A stretch of DNA of 10,655 nt from positions 1 to 10,655 of the forward strand of contig CALXJS010000050.1 of NCBI GenBank assembly GCA_944388685.1, given 5' to 3'. The notes under the pieces were generated by a model. That model was not told where the DNA came from. It made no database searches and saw nothing but the letters and a program-made list of their open reading frames with translations. Each line of letters opens with the position of its first letter. The first letter of the stretch is position 1. The position numbers were made by a program, and so were the translations under genes. Source of the stretch: an uncultured Clostridia bacterium (lineage in GTDB: Bacteria; Bacillota_A; Clostridia; TANB77; CAG-508). Positions 1-6,685 of this stretch are shown here, piece by piece.

Positions 1-474
1 AGAAATAAATATACATATTTTGCATCTAAAGCTAGAAAAGAAGGATATGAGCAAATTGCAGCTATCTTTGAAGAAACAGCAGCAAACGAAAAAGAACATG
101 CAAAAATGTGGTTCAAATTATTACAAGGTGGAGATATCAAATCTACATTGGAGAACCTACAAGCAGCAGCTGAAGGAGAAAATTATGAATGGACAGATAT
201 GTATGACAGAATGGCTAAAGAAGCTAAAGAAGAAGGATTTAACCATATTGCATACTTATTTGAAGAAGTAGGAAAAATTGAAAAAGAACATGAAGCTAGA
301 TACAAAAAATTAATCGAAAATGTTGAAGGTGGATTAGTATTTAGCCGTGATGGAGATAGAATTTGGAAATGTAGAAATTGTGGACATATTGTTATTGGAA
401 AATCAGCTCCAGAAATTTGTCCAGTATGTAGCCATCCAAAAGCATATTTTGAAATCAAAGCTGAAAATTATTAA
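1..474 (+). CDS. rbr: Rubrerythrin, 5'-truncated by the window edge
   Basis: Rubrerythrin is a cytoplasmic non-haem di-iron peroxidase that reduces hydrogen peroxide in anaerobes. The reading frame is open from base 1 and gives 157 residues, so roughly the first 30 residues of a typical protein of about 190 lie outside the window. The ferritin-like part keeps two E-x-x-H di-iron motifs, at E30-H33 and E94-H97 (window numbering). A C-terminal rubredoxin-like domain follows, with its four iron ligands as paired cysteines: C124/C127 in CRNC and C140/C143 in CPVC. The frame ends at TAA 472-474. A strong terminator lies 90 bases downstream, so this gene probably ends its transcription unit. Family assignment is secure. 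The electron donor (rubredoxin or NADH-linked reductase) cannot be read from this window. Confidence 0.94.
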   Translation, partial: RNKYTYFASKARKEGYEQIAAIFEETAANEKEHAKMWFKLLQGGDIKSTLENLQAAAEGENYEWTDMYDRMAKEAKEEGFNHIAYLFEEVGKIEKEHEARYKKLIENVEGGLVFSRDGDRIWKCRNCGHIVIGKSAPEICPVCSHPKAYFEIKAENY

Positions 475-475
475 T

Positions 476-564
476 AACAAATCTAGCTTTGATAGACCTT
501 TTCTCTACTCTTTAACATTTACTATATTAATTTAAGGTCTAGCAAGAAGCGTATAAGATTTGTT
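476..564. repeat. Imperfect inverted repeat after rubrerythrin
   Basis: The segment starts two bases after the rubrerythrin stop. AACAAATCT (476-484) is complementary to AGATTTGTT (556-564), and TAGACCTT (493-500) to AAGGTCTA (534-541). An unpaired internal section lies between the two stems and a loop of about 33 bases lies at the tip. It abuts the terminator hairpin at 565. It could be a 3'-UTR structure, part of a small RNA, or a decayed insertion; the sequence does not decide between these. Confidence 0.6.
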
Positions 565-605
565 GCGCGAAAAATTGAAAAACAATTTTTCTGCGCATTT
601 TTTTT
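565..605 (+). terminator. Rho-independent terminator after rubrerythrin
   Basis: The stem arms are GCGCGAAAAATTG (565-577) and CAATTTTTCTGCGC (583-596). They pair over 13 bp with one bulged T at 592, close on a 5-base A loop, and are followed by eight T residues (598-605). This is a canonical intrinsic terminator for the + strand. Confidence 0.88.
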
Positions 606-668
606 ACATTATAGGAAATGCAATTCCCTATAATGTAGAAAAGGCAAGAATGAAAGTTCTTGTCTTTT
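606..668. repeat. Two further adjacent hairpins upstream of ogt
   Basis: The first hairpin pairs ACATTATAGG (606-615) with CCTATAATGT (627-636), a perfect 10-bp stem. The second pairs AAAAGGCAAGAA (639-650) with TTCTTGTCTTTT (657-668), 12 bp with one G-T pair and a 6-base loop. Together with the repeat at 476-564 and the terminator at 565-605 they make four inverted repeats in a row, filling the gap between rubrerythrin and ogt. A TATAAT at 629-634 lies inside the first hairpin but has no -35 at proper spacing, so I do not call a promoter. Confidence 0.65.
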
Positions 669-700
669 ACACGTATTTATAAAAAAGAGAGGAAATTGAT

Positions 701-1222
701 ATGCTATATAAAACATATTATCAATCACCAGTAGGAAAACTGTTCATTGCAAGTGATGAAGAAAATTTAATTGGGTTATGTATAGAAGGACAAAAGTATT
801 ATTTAGATAAAATTGAAAAAGAAGCAATTTTAAAAGATGATATAGTAATATTAGAGAAGACAAAAGACTGGCTAGACAGATATTTTGAAAAAGAAAGACC
901 AGAAATATCAGAATTGCCATTAGATCCAGAAGGAAATGCATTTAGACAATGTGTGTGGGACTTGTTATGTAAAATACCATATGGAGAAACAACAACATAT
1001 GGAGAATTAGCAAAAGAAATAGCTAAAAAATTAAATAAACCATCTATGTCTGCACAAGCAGTAGGAAATGCTGTTGGACATAATCCGATTTCTATTATTA
1101 TACCTTGCCATAGAGTGGTCGGAAAAAATGGTAGTCTAACTGGTTATGCAGGGGGAATTAAGAACAAAATAAAGTTATTGGAATTAGAAGGTATGAATAT
1201 AAAGAGAAAACACGAGAAATAA
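701..1222 (+). CDS. ogt: Methylated-DNA--protein-cysteine methyltransferase
   Basis: This suicide repair protein transfers an alkyl group from O6-alkylguanine (and O4-alkylthymine) in DNA to its own active-site cysteine. The 173-residue product has the usual length for the Ogt/MGMT family. It shows the active-site motif I-P-C-H-R-V with C136 as the acceptor, the preceding recognition-helix region around residues 114-128 containing AVGNAVGHNP, and the downstream GYAGG element (149-153). The start ATG is supported by AGAGG at 688-692 with an 8-base spacer. The gene follows a run of hairpins and a terminator, so it should have its own promoter, but I could not identify a convincing one. No clear terminator is seen before the hsp20 promoter. 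Confidence 0.95.
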   Translation: MLYKTYYQSPVGKLFIASDEENLIGLCIEGQKYYLDKIEKEAILKDDIVILEKTKDWLDRYFEKERPEISELPLDPEGNAFRQCVWDLLCKIPYGETTTYGELAKEIAKKLNKPSMSAQAVGNAVGHNPISIIIPCHRVVGKNGSLTGYAGGIKNKIKLLELEGMNIKRKHEK

Positions 1223-1254
1223 GCCAGTTAGAAGAGAAATGTGAAAGTTTTGTA

Positions 1255-1289
1255 AATTTTAGCACTCTCCTATTGACTTTGCTAAAATT
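1255..1289. promoter_or_regulatory. Degenerate CIRCE operator (HrcA site) upstream of hsp20
   Basis: The CIRCE consensus is TTAGCACTC-N9-GAGTGCTAA. Here TTAGCACTC (1259-1267) matches the left half exactly. After a 9-base spacer, CTTTGCTAA (1277-1285) matches 6 of 9 positions of the right half. The palindrome also extends outward: AATTTTAGCA (1255-1264) is the exact reverse complement of TGCTAAAATT (1280-1289). The site overlaps the -35 box of the hsp20 promoter, where a repressor would block polymerase. HrcA control is inferred. Confidence 0.7.
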
Positions 1290-1300
1290 AGATATATAAT
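1273..1300 (+). promoter_or_regulatory. SigA-type promoter of hsp20
   Basis: A -35 box TTGACT (1273-1278) and a perfect -10 box TATAAT (1295-1300) are separated by 16 bp. Transcription would begin near 1307 and leave a leader of about 90 bases. The -35 box lies within the CIRCE-like palindrome. Confidence 0.8.
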
Positions 1301-1396
1301 TATAAATGTAAAAAGATAAAAGTACTTTTAATCTAAATATGTGCTACCGAAGACAAGGTGTCAACACATAAATATAATTTGAAGGAGTTGATTATT

Positions 1397-1816
1397 ATGA
1401 TGATGATACCAAGAAGAAATCGTTTTGATTTATTTGATGAAATGTTTAGAGATCCATTTTTTGAGGGAACAGAAAGTAAAGTGATGAAAACAGATATTAA
1501 GGAAAAGAAAGACAAATATCTAATTGATATTGATTTGCCAGGATATGAAAAAGAAGATATTAAAATGGAAATATCAGATGGATATTTAACTGTACGTGCA
1601 AGTGTTAATAAAGAAGTAGATGACGAAAAAGATAAAGGAAAATATGTACGTAAAGAAAGATATGTAGGAGAATGTTCAAGAAGCTTTTATGTAGGAGATA
1701 ATGTAACTGAGGACGAAATTAAAGCAAAATTCAAAAATGGAACATTAACTATCGAAGTACCTAAAAAAGATGATAAAAAAGAATTACCAGAAAAGAAATA
1801 TATTCCAATTGAATAG
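1397..1816 (+). CDS. hsp20: Hsp20/alpha-crystallin family small heat-shock protein
   Basis: Small heat-shock proteins are ATP-independent holdase chaperones that form cytoplasmic oligomers and bind unfolding proteins. The 139-residue product has a short N-terminal arm rich in F and R, then an alpha-crystallin domain at about residues 30-125. The domain includes the LPGY turn (47-50) and the family signature A-K-F-K-N-G-T-L (110-117). The C-terminal tail carries the I-x-I oligomerisation motif, I136-P-I138. The start at 1397 is chosen because GAAGGAG (1381-1387) precedes it by 9 bases. An in-frame GTG at 1358 has no ribosome binding site and would add 13 unrelated residues. ATGs at 1400 and 1403 are possible but spaced less well. 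Regulation is likely by heat shock through the overlapping promoter and CIRCE-like operator. The gene ends at a bidirectional terminator. Confidence 0.95.
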   Translation: MMMIPRRNRFDLFDEMFRDPFFEGTESKVMKTDIKEKKDKYLIDIDLPGYEKEDIKMEISDGYLTVRASVNKEVDDEKDKGKYVRKERYVGECSRSFYVGDNVTEDEIKAKFKNGTLTIEVPKKDDKKELPEKKYIPIE

Positions 1817-1845
1817 AAAAAATCTAGCCAAGCTAGATTTTTTTT
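1817..1845. terminator. Bidirectional intrinsic terminator between hsp20 and the Rpn gene
   Basis: AAAAATCTAGC (1818-1828) and GCTAGATTTTT (1832-1842) form an 11-bp stem with a 3-base loop. Eight T residues (1838-1845) serve the + strand. Six A residues (1817-1822) give a T tract on the - strand. It serves the convergent genes on both sides, whose stop codons lie within a few bases of it. Confidence 0.9.
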
Positions 1846-1847
1846 GT

Positions 1848-2732
1848 CTATAAAGATTTAATTTCTTCTTCAGATAAATTGGTTATCTTTTGAATAAGTT
1901 TTATGTCCAATCCTTCTGCTTTCATTTTTTTAGCAATTTCTTTTTTTTCTTCAGATTTTCCCGCAGCTAAACCTTTTCTTTTTGCTTCGTTCATTTCGGT
2001 ATTATAGGTTAATCTACTTCTTTCTCTAATTTCGTATAGTTCTCTTGCGTATTCATCTGCACTCATTTCTGTTAGTTGATCTACTGCTTCTTTAATTTCT
2101 TCATTATCATTTTTACACTCTTCTATCATTTTTTGATCGCCCCCAATTACATATAACCATTTTTCTAGTAAATCTCCTACTCGTGGTTTTTTCTTTTTAA
2201 ACTTTGCTAATTCTATTATATAATATTTACACATCTTTGTGAAATACTGGTCTTCTTCTTCATATCCCATGTCTACATATCTTATTTCTTCTGTCTTTTC
2301 ATATTTTAACATTGCTAAATTTAAGTATGAGTTTCGTTTTATAATAGAATCATTTACGATACATATAACGATTGTATCTTTTGCATCCCTATATTCCTGT
2401 GATATTTTGATATCTCCTGCGATTAATTTTGCATTATATACAACTAGTCTTCTATCAATAGCTGTTGCATTTCCTACCTGCATTTCAATATCAATAATAG
2501 TATTTTCGTTAATTTCTGCTTTTATATCTAATATACTTAATTTTTCGTTTATTGTTTCTTTTGGAATTTCTGGATTTTTTATTTCTATTTTTTGTATACT
2601 AATTTTTAATATAGCTTCTAATAGGCTTTTTAATATTCTTTCATTGCCTCCTTTGCCAAAAATACGTTTAAAAACATAGTCATTTGATAATGGTAGCATA
2701 TCTACTTTTTTTACATTACTTGTTTGGTTCAA
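1848..2732 (-). CDS. Rpn family recombination-promoting nuclease / putative transposase (PD-(D/E)XK)
   Basis: From the preferred start the product has 294 residues. The N-terminal segment around DYVFKRIFG is the typical opening of the family. The nuclease core shows an aspartate in ILDIKAE (D69) and the D-I-E-M-Q strand with E83 and Q85, which fits a PD-(D/E)XK active site with the E-x-Q variant. The C-terminus has the characteristic charged tail, a K/E-rich helix, then a small helical motif ending LSEEEIKSL. Family members (RpnA-E in E. coli) are endonucleases that stimulate RecA-independent recombination; many were first annotated as transposases. The start is taken as TTG 2732-2730 because AAAGGAG lies 8 bases upstream. 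The ATG at 2750 and a further TTG at 2777 lack a binding site. The gene is a monocistron converging on hsp20, with no terminal repeats that would make it an insertion sequence. Confidence 0.87.
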   Translation of the reverse strand: MNQTSNVKKVDMLPLSNDYVFKRIFGKGGNERILKSLLEAILKISIQKIEIKNPEIPKETINEKLSILDIKAEINENTIIDIEMQVGNATAIDRRLVVYNAKLIAGDIKISQEYRDAKDTIVICIVNDSIIKRNSYLNLAMLKYEKTEEIRYVDMGYEEEDQYFTKMCKYYIIELAKFKKKKPRVGDLLEKWLYVIGGDQKMIEECKNDNEEIKEAVDQLTEMSADEYARELYEIRERSRLTYNTEMNEAKRKGLAAGKSEEKKEIAKKMKAEGLDIKLIQKITNLSEEEIKSL

Positions 2733-2740
2733 TAAATTTT

Positions 2741-2747
2741 CTCCTTT
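2741..2747 (-). promoter_or_regulatory. Ribosome binding site that fixes a TTG start
   Basis: Read on the - strand, AAAGGAG is followed after 8 bases by TTG at 2732-2730. The Shine-Dalgarno itself encodes residues 11-13 of the longest open frame, so a start upstream of it is unlikely. The next in-frame ATG (2699) has no such site. Confidence 0.7.
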
Positions 2748-3283
2748 CATTTTAACAGATTTTTTTTGGTTATACAATATAATATTAGAATAAAAAATTG
2801 ATATTATTTGATAAAAATTTTAAATATTAGTTTTTTGAATAAAAAGCTAGAAAAAAGAATAAAAATAGAAAGATATTGTGAAATATAGAATAAAAATAGT
2901 AAAATAGATAAATATTTTTTTATGGAAAGTTATAAAATATAAGATAAAATAATTTTTCTGCCAACAATTTCTATATGTGCTTAAAAAATTTCAATAAATA
3001 TAATTAGATAAAAAGTGGAAAAAAGATTTCTTATAAATATAGATTTGACAGAATAATTAAAAATATATAGATATAATTTTTGGATAAATAGAATAATAAA
3101 ATAATAAAAAACAACAAATATATAATTTAAGATTAAAAAATATAACCAAAAAACTTATGTTAACACTATATCATGAATATTTATAAAATGCAAGGAATTA
3201 TAAGAAACTTTATAAAAAAATTAATGTGTTACGAATTACATGATTTGATTTATAAAAATTGAAATTTCTAAGTATTTGTACAT

Positions 3284-3323
3284 AAAAATTTTCCTAGAGT
3301 TAAGTACTCTAAGAAAAATTTTT
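3284..3323. repeat. AT-rich hairpin in the leader region
   Basis: AAAAATTTTCCTAGAGT (3284-3300) pairs imperfectly with ACTCTAAGAAAAATTTTT (3306-3323) around a TAAGT loop. The ACTCT/AGAGT apex is perfect and there is a bulge in the middle of the stem. Only five T residues end the structure, so it is at best a weak terminator. Confidence 0.55.
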
Positions 3324-3488
3324 CATGTTTATAATAACAATAAAATATTATAAAGTCAATAAAAAACGAGAAAACTTTTGCATAAAAGTGAATATAAAAA
3401 TGTAGAAGAAACTAGTAAAGAAAACATGCTTAAAATGCCTTTATATCAATGCTTTTACAAATTAGAATGCTTCTTAGAGTACTTAACT
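3298..3488. repeat. 18-bp perfect long-range inverted repeat upstream of the LRR gene
   Basis: Bases 3298-3315 (AGTTAAGTACTCTAAGAA) are the exact reverse complement of 3471-3488, with 155 bases between the arms. A shorter nested pair, CATGTTT (3324-3330) and AAACATG (3422-3428), lies inside. The left arm overlaps the local hairpin at 3284-3323, so the two pairings exclude each other. The right arm ends 56 bases before the start codon at 3545. Confidence 0.7.
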
Positions 3489-3544
3489 AACAGTAAATAA
3501 TTTATCAGAATAAAAAGAAAAAACAAAAGAAAGAGGTATAAAGG

Positions 3545-5116
3545 ATGAAAAAAATAAAAAATGAAAAGCAAGTGGAAAAGAAGGAACAAAATAAAATTAT
3601 AGAATTAGGGAGCAAAAAAGTAAAAACAGAAAAAGGAATTACAATATTGATTTTAGTCATAACAATAATTGTTCTATTAATCCTAGCAGGAATAACAATA
3701 AGTGCTATAACAGGAGATAATGGACTTATTCAAAACGCAGGGAAAGCAAAAGAAAGTGCAGAAATTGATAGTGAAAAAGAAGCAGTAGAAACCGCGACAG
3801 TAGAGGCTATGGGTAAAAATAAATATGGAAATGTAGTTAGAAGTGAACTACAAGAAGAATTAAATAAAGATTTAGGCGATGGTATAACTAGTGTGTTAGA
3901 TGGAGATAATGAAGAATATATAGTAAAATTTATTCAAAGTGAAAGATATTATACGGTTAATGCGAATGGAGATGTAGAATATATTAAAGTAACAAACGGA
4001 GAAAAAATTTTAACAGTACAATGTGTTGATAGTAAAAACCAAATATTGTCAGAATATCAATATATGATATTACAAGATCAATATTCAAAAAAAGCACCTG
4101 AAATAGCAGGATATATACCTCATGAAGAAAGCATAACTGGGGAGATTACAGAAGATACTACCATTACCTTTATATATTATTTAATTTTTAATAATGATGA
4201 CACGCTTGTTTTTACAGGACTAGATCAATCTGGAAATATTACAACAAATGAAAGTCAAATTGTTAGTTATATGGTTGGAGATGGAAGTAATATTTATGGG
4301 AATGGTTTAAAGGAAAAAGAGATTAGTGGGGTATTGAAAATACCAGAAACATATAATGGAAAGAAAGTAACCAGAATAGGGCAAAACGCTTTCAGAGAAA
4401 ATAATAACATATTTAGAGTAGAAATTTCTGATAATATAGAGAGAATAGATTTGTATGCATTTAATAGAGCGAATAATATGGAAAGTTTAGTAATTGGAAA
4501 AAATGTTACCAATATAGGAAATTATAGTTTTTGGCATTGCGGTAATTTAAAAAGTGTAACATTTAAAAATAACAATGATTGTTGGGGCGTAACTAGTTTT
4601 GGTGGATGTGGTAACTGGACAGAAATTAATATAGATAATACGAATACTGCATATAAAGTTGAAGATAATATTTTATATTCAGCGGATGGAAAAATATTAA
4701 AACTATGTCCAAGAGGACGTACAGGAGAGTTTGTTGTTCCAGAAACAGTGGAAATAATAGACCAAAATGCATTTGCATATACATATTCACTTTCAAATAT
4801 TGTAATAACAAATAATGTGAAACAAATAAATACAAATGCTTTTAATAGTTCGTATATAAAAAGTATCGTAATAGGAGAAAGTGTACAAAATATAGGAACT
4901 GGTGCAGTTAACCATTGTAGGTATTTAAAAAGTGTAACAATAAATTCTTCAGAGATTGCAGGAATTTTAAGTACAAGTAGTGCGTGTGGAAATTTATTAA
5001 ATTCTGCTGAAACAATTTATTTAAAAGAGGGGATTACAAATGTTGGAGAATATATAACAACAAACTATACCCAAACAGACTCAGATAAAACAGGCTATGT
5101 AAAATATATAAAATAG
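3545..5116 (+). CDS. Pilin-like N-terminus / MucBP-like / BspA-type leucine-rich repeat surface protein
   Basis: The 523-residue product has a basic N-terminal leader (1-30). G31 and a 21-residue hydrophobic stretch (about 32-52) follow, resembling the type IV pilin/pseudopilin N-terminal helix but lacking the usual glutamate at mature position 5. An amphipathic segment runs to about residue 90. Residues 153-212 look like a MucBP-type repeat, with a GY pair and a closing T-F-I-Y-Y strand. From about 258 to 510 there are BspA-like (LRR_5) repeats, with units such as V-T-R-I-G-x-N-A-F and L-x-S-V-x-I. BspA-like repeats and MucBP modules are linked to binding host proteins or mucin, so an extracellular adhesin-like role is inferred. 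The start is supported by AGAGG at 3532-3536, spaced 8 bases. No LPxTG signal is present; anchoring would be through the N-terminal helix. The gene is followed directly by the 5132-5448 foldback. Confidence 0.85.
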   Translation: MKKIKNEKQVEKKEQNKIIELGSKKVKTEKGITILILVITIIVLLILAGITISAITGDNGLIQNAGKAKESAEIDSEKEAVETATVEAMGKNKYGNVVRSELQEELNKDLGDGITSVLDGDNEEYIVKFIQSERYYTVNANGDVEYIKVTNGEKILTVQCVDSKNQILSEYQYMILQDQYSKKAPEIAGYIPHEESITGEITEDTTITFIYYLIFNNDDTLVFTGLDQSGNITTNESQIVSYMVGDGSNIYGNGLKEKEISGVLKIPETYNGKKVTRIGQNAFRENNNIFRVEISDNIERIDLYAFNRANNMESLVIGKNVTNIGNYSFWHCGNLKSVTFKNNNDCWGVTSFGGCGNWTEINIDNTNTAYKVEDNILYSADGKILKLCPRGRTGEFVVPETVEIIDQNAFAYTYSLSNIVITNNVKQINTNAFNSSYIKSIVIGESVQNIGTGAVNHCRYLKSVTINSSEIAGILSTSSACGNLLNSAETIYLKEGITNVGEYITTNYTQTDSDKTGYVKYIK

Positions 5117-5131
5117 AATGAAAGCATTTAT

Positions 5132-5448
5132 GAAATTTTGGAGACAGATCTAATGTCATTAACTTCATGATTACAGTTCTTAATGAAAATTATTAACCGA
5201 AGTCATATTATCATATTTTATGAAATTAAATGTGCTAGTGAAGGAATATTACAAATTCTTGCATTGTCAAGTAGGAGAATCTCAGACTTGCTGTGAGAGG
5301 TGCCTGCTTTATAATGTTAGAATTTGTATGTTCCGCAACGCCAGCCATTTAATGAATAAAATATGATAATATGACTTTGGTTTTTATAAAAATATTAGAA
5401 AATTGTAATCATGAACTTAATGCCATTAGGCCTGTCTCTAAAATTTTC
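5132..5448. repeat. About 317-bp foldback element, possible MITE or structured RNA
   Basis: The outer arms (about 5132-5233 and 5346-5448) are imperfect reverse complements over roughly 100 bp. Shared blocks include GAGACAG near both ends, TTCATGATTACA (5164-5175), and AGTCATATTATCATATTTTA (5201-5220). The core continues to pair: GCTAGTG (5234-5240) with CGCCAGC (5339-5345), GGAA (5243-5246) with TTCC (5331-5334), ACAAATTCT (5251-5259) with AGAATTTGT (5319-5327), AAGTAGG (5269-5275) with CCTGCTT (5303-5309), and TCTCA (5280-5284) with TGAGA (5294-5298) around a 9-base tip. The whole segment can fold as one rod. AAATTT occurs directly on both sides (5133-5138 and 5441-5446), a possible target duplication if the true ends are 5139 and 5440. 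No open reading frame lies inside. Confidence 0.75.
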
Positions 5449-5557
5449 TTAAAAGGAAACCTCTATAATTGAACAAAAAAATGGAAAATTTTTATTAGAA
5501 AATCTGTAAATAATTAAAAGAAAATAGGAAAAAATAGATTTTAGTGGAGGTGAAAAA

Positions 5558-6685
5558 ATGAATAAAACAATAAAATTCATTCTATTTTTAGTAGCAATAT
5601 TTGCTATTTCGTTAATCGTACCAAATTTCAGTAAAGCAGCAACAACTGTAACTGATGAAAGTTCTTTACTTAGTGCGATATCTAGTGTAAGTGATGGAGA
5701 AACCATAACTTTACAAAATAATATAACTGTAACAGCACCAATCGTTATCCAAAAAGAAGTCATTATTGATGGTAATGGATACACAATAACAGGTTCTAGT
5801 GATTGGACATCAACATCAGGAAATCAAACTATGTTTACAGCACAATTTTCAGCTGGTAAATTGACATTAAAAAATGTTAATTTACAAAATGGACCAAAAT
5901 ATGGTGTGCAATCTTATGATGGTGCAACTGTTATATTAGACAATGTTTCTATAACAGGATTTAAATATGGTGCTGTTCTTGCTAATGGTGGTAATGTAGA
6001 AATTATCGATTTACATTTAGGATATAATGGAACAACTGCCAATAATGGTATTGAAATTGCAAAAGGATCAGCAGCAACAAATAATCCAACATTAACCATG
6101 AATGGTGTTTTAACATCTGATACAACAGAAAATGTTGTAAGAGTGGCTGAAAATGATAGTTTAACTGAGTTTACAATTACAAATACACCAAATACAACTA
6201 ACAAAGTAGTTTTAACAGACAACAGTATAGTCTTAACAGATAAAAATAATAATGTTGTTGCAGAATCATCTGTACCAGATAAAGTAACGGGTAATGCAGA
6301 TGAACAAAAAGTTATTGTAACAGTTATTGCTAATGAACAAGAAATTCGTTTCACAGCAAATGAAGGAACAATGATAACAGCAGATTTAGTATCATCACAT
6401 ATTGTATTAGAAGATAATGAGAAAATCGATGGATATTATACAAGTGCAGATTATACAACAGAATTTAATTTTAATGAAGTTTTAAATGCAGATACAACTA
6501 TTTATGCAAAAATTTCTACAGTAGAAGCAACTGTACCAGAAGAACCAGTGCAAGAGCCAGAAACAGAAGTAAAAGACGAAACACCAAAAACAGGTGTGGA
6601 AAACTATTTAGGATTAGCAGTGTTAGTAATTATATTGTCATCAACTGTTATGATTGGTATGAAAAAGAAAACAATGAAAGGATAG
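5558..6685 (+). CDS. Secreted beta-helix surface protein with TPKTG sorting signal
   Basis: The 375-residue product has a signal peptide: K4/K6, a hydrophobic core at 7-21, and likely cleavage after A27. Residues about 45-235 are a threonine/asparagine-rich repetitive region with recurring strands (ITLQNNITV, LTLKNVNLQNG, VILDNVSITG), as in right-handed parallel beta-helix (pectate lyase-like) proteins. No catalytic residues for a polysaccharide lyase can be recognised. Residues about 250-320, ending GYYTSAD...TIYAKI, resemble an InlB B-repeat (Listeria-Bacteroides repeat). A proline/glutamate linker leads to the C-terminal sorting signal: T342-P-K-T-G346, a hydrophobic span (350-367) and a lysine-rich tail. 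The protein should be covalently attached to the cell wall, plausibly by the class B sortase encoded next. The start is fixed by GGAGG at 5546-5550 with a 7-base spacer. The ligand is unknown. Confidence 0.9.
   Translation: MNKTIKFILFLVAIFAISLIVPNFSKAATTVTDESSLLSAISSVSDGETITLQNNITVTAPIVIQKEVIIDGNGYTITGSSDWTSTSGNQTMFTAQFSAGKLTLKNVNLQNGPKYGVQSYDGATVILDNVSITGFKYGAVLANGGNVEIIDLHLGYNGTTANNGIEIAKGSAATNNPTLTMNGVLTSDTTENVVRVAENDSLTEFTITNTPNTTNKVVLTDNSIVLTDKNNNVVAESSVPDKVTGNADEQKVIVTVIANEQEIRFTANEGTMITADLVSSHIVLEDNEKIDGYYTSADYTTEFNFNEVLNADTTIYAKISTVEATVPEEPVQEPETEVKDETPKTGVENYLGLAVLVIILSSTVMIGMKKKTMKG

Larger units (their letters stand above)
2778..3544. other. Long AT-rich intergenic stretch without a gene
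   Basis: These 767 bases separate the start of the Rpn gene from the pilin-like/LRR gene. They are almost entirely A and T, with frequent stops in all frames, and I see no convincing coding region or known RNA. Contents I can name are repeated GAATAAAAA-type words (2837, 2857, 2888), a hairpin at 3284-3323, a long-range inverted repeat (3298-3315 with 3471-3488), and four ATGC(T/C)T words between 3426 and 3473. A perfect TTGACA at 3045-3050 is 21 bp from TATAAT at 3072-3077, too far for a standard promoter, so I do not call one. Confidence 0.7.

Noticed and set aside
476..668. A CRISPR array or known riboswitch in the hairpin-rich gap
   Set aside because: The repeats are inverted and different from each other, without regular direct repeats and spacers, and no recognised riboswitch core is visible.
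1338..1370. A hairpin in the hsp20 leader (TATGTG with CACATA) as an RNA thermometer
   Set aside because: The stem is short with a large asymmetric internal loop, and it does not sequester the Shine-Dalgarno at 1381-1387.
1358..1396. An in-frame GTG start giving an Hsp20 protein 13 residues longer
   Set aside because: There is no ribosome binding site before it, while GAAGGAG lies 9 bases before the ATG at 1397. The extra residues do not resemble Hsp20 N-termini.
2239..2679. A 146-codon open frame on the + strand inside the Rpn gene
   Set aside because: It is antisense to a recognisable protein family, has a low-complexity I/S/F-rich product and no ribosome binding site.
1848..2732. The Rpn-family gene as part of a complete insertion sequence
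   Set aside because: No terminal inverted repeats or target duplications flank it; it ends at a shared bidirectional terminator like a resident gene.
3045..3077. TTGACA and TATAAT as a promoter for the LRR gene
   Set aside because: The boxes are 21 bp apart, outside the normal range, and the leader would be about 460 bases in DNA so AT-rich that such words arise by chance.
5914..6354. A 146-codon open frame on the - strand inside the beta-helix gene
   Set aside because: It is the antisense shadow of a repetitive T/N-rich protein and has no start signals or family features.
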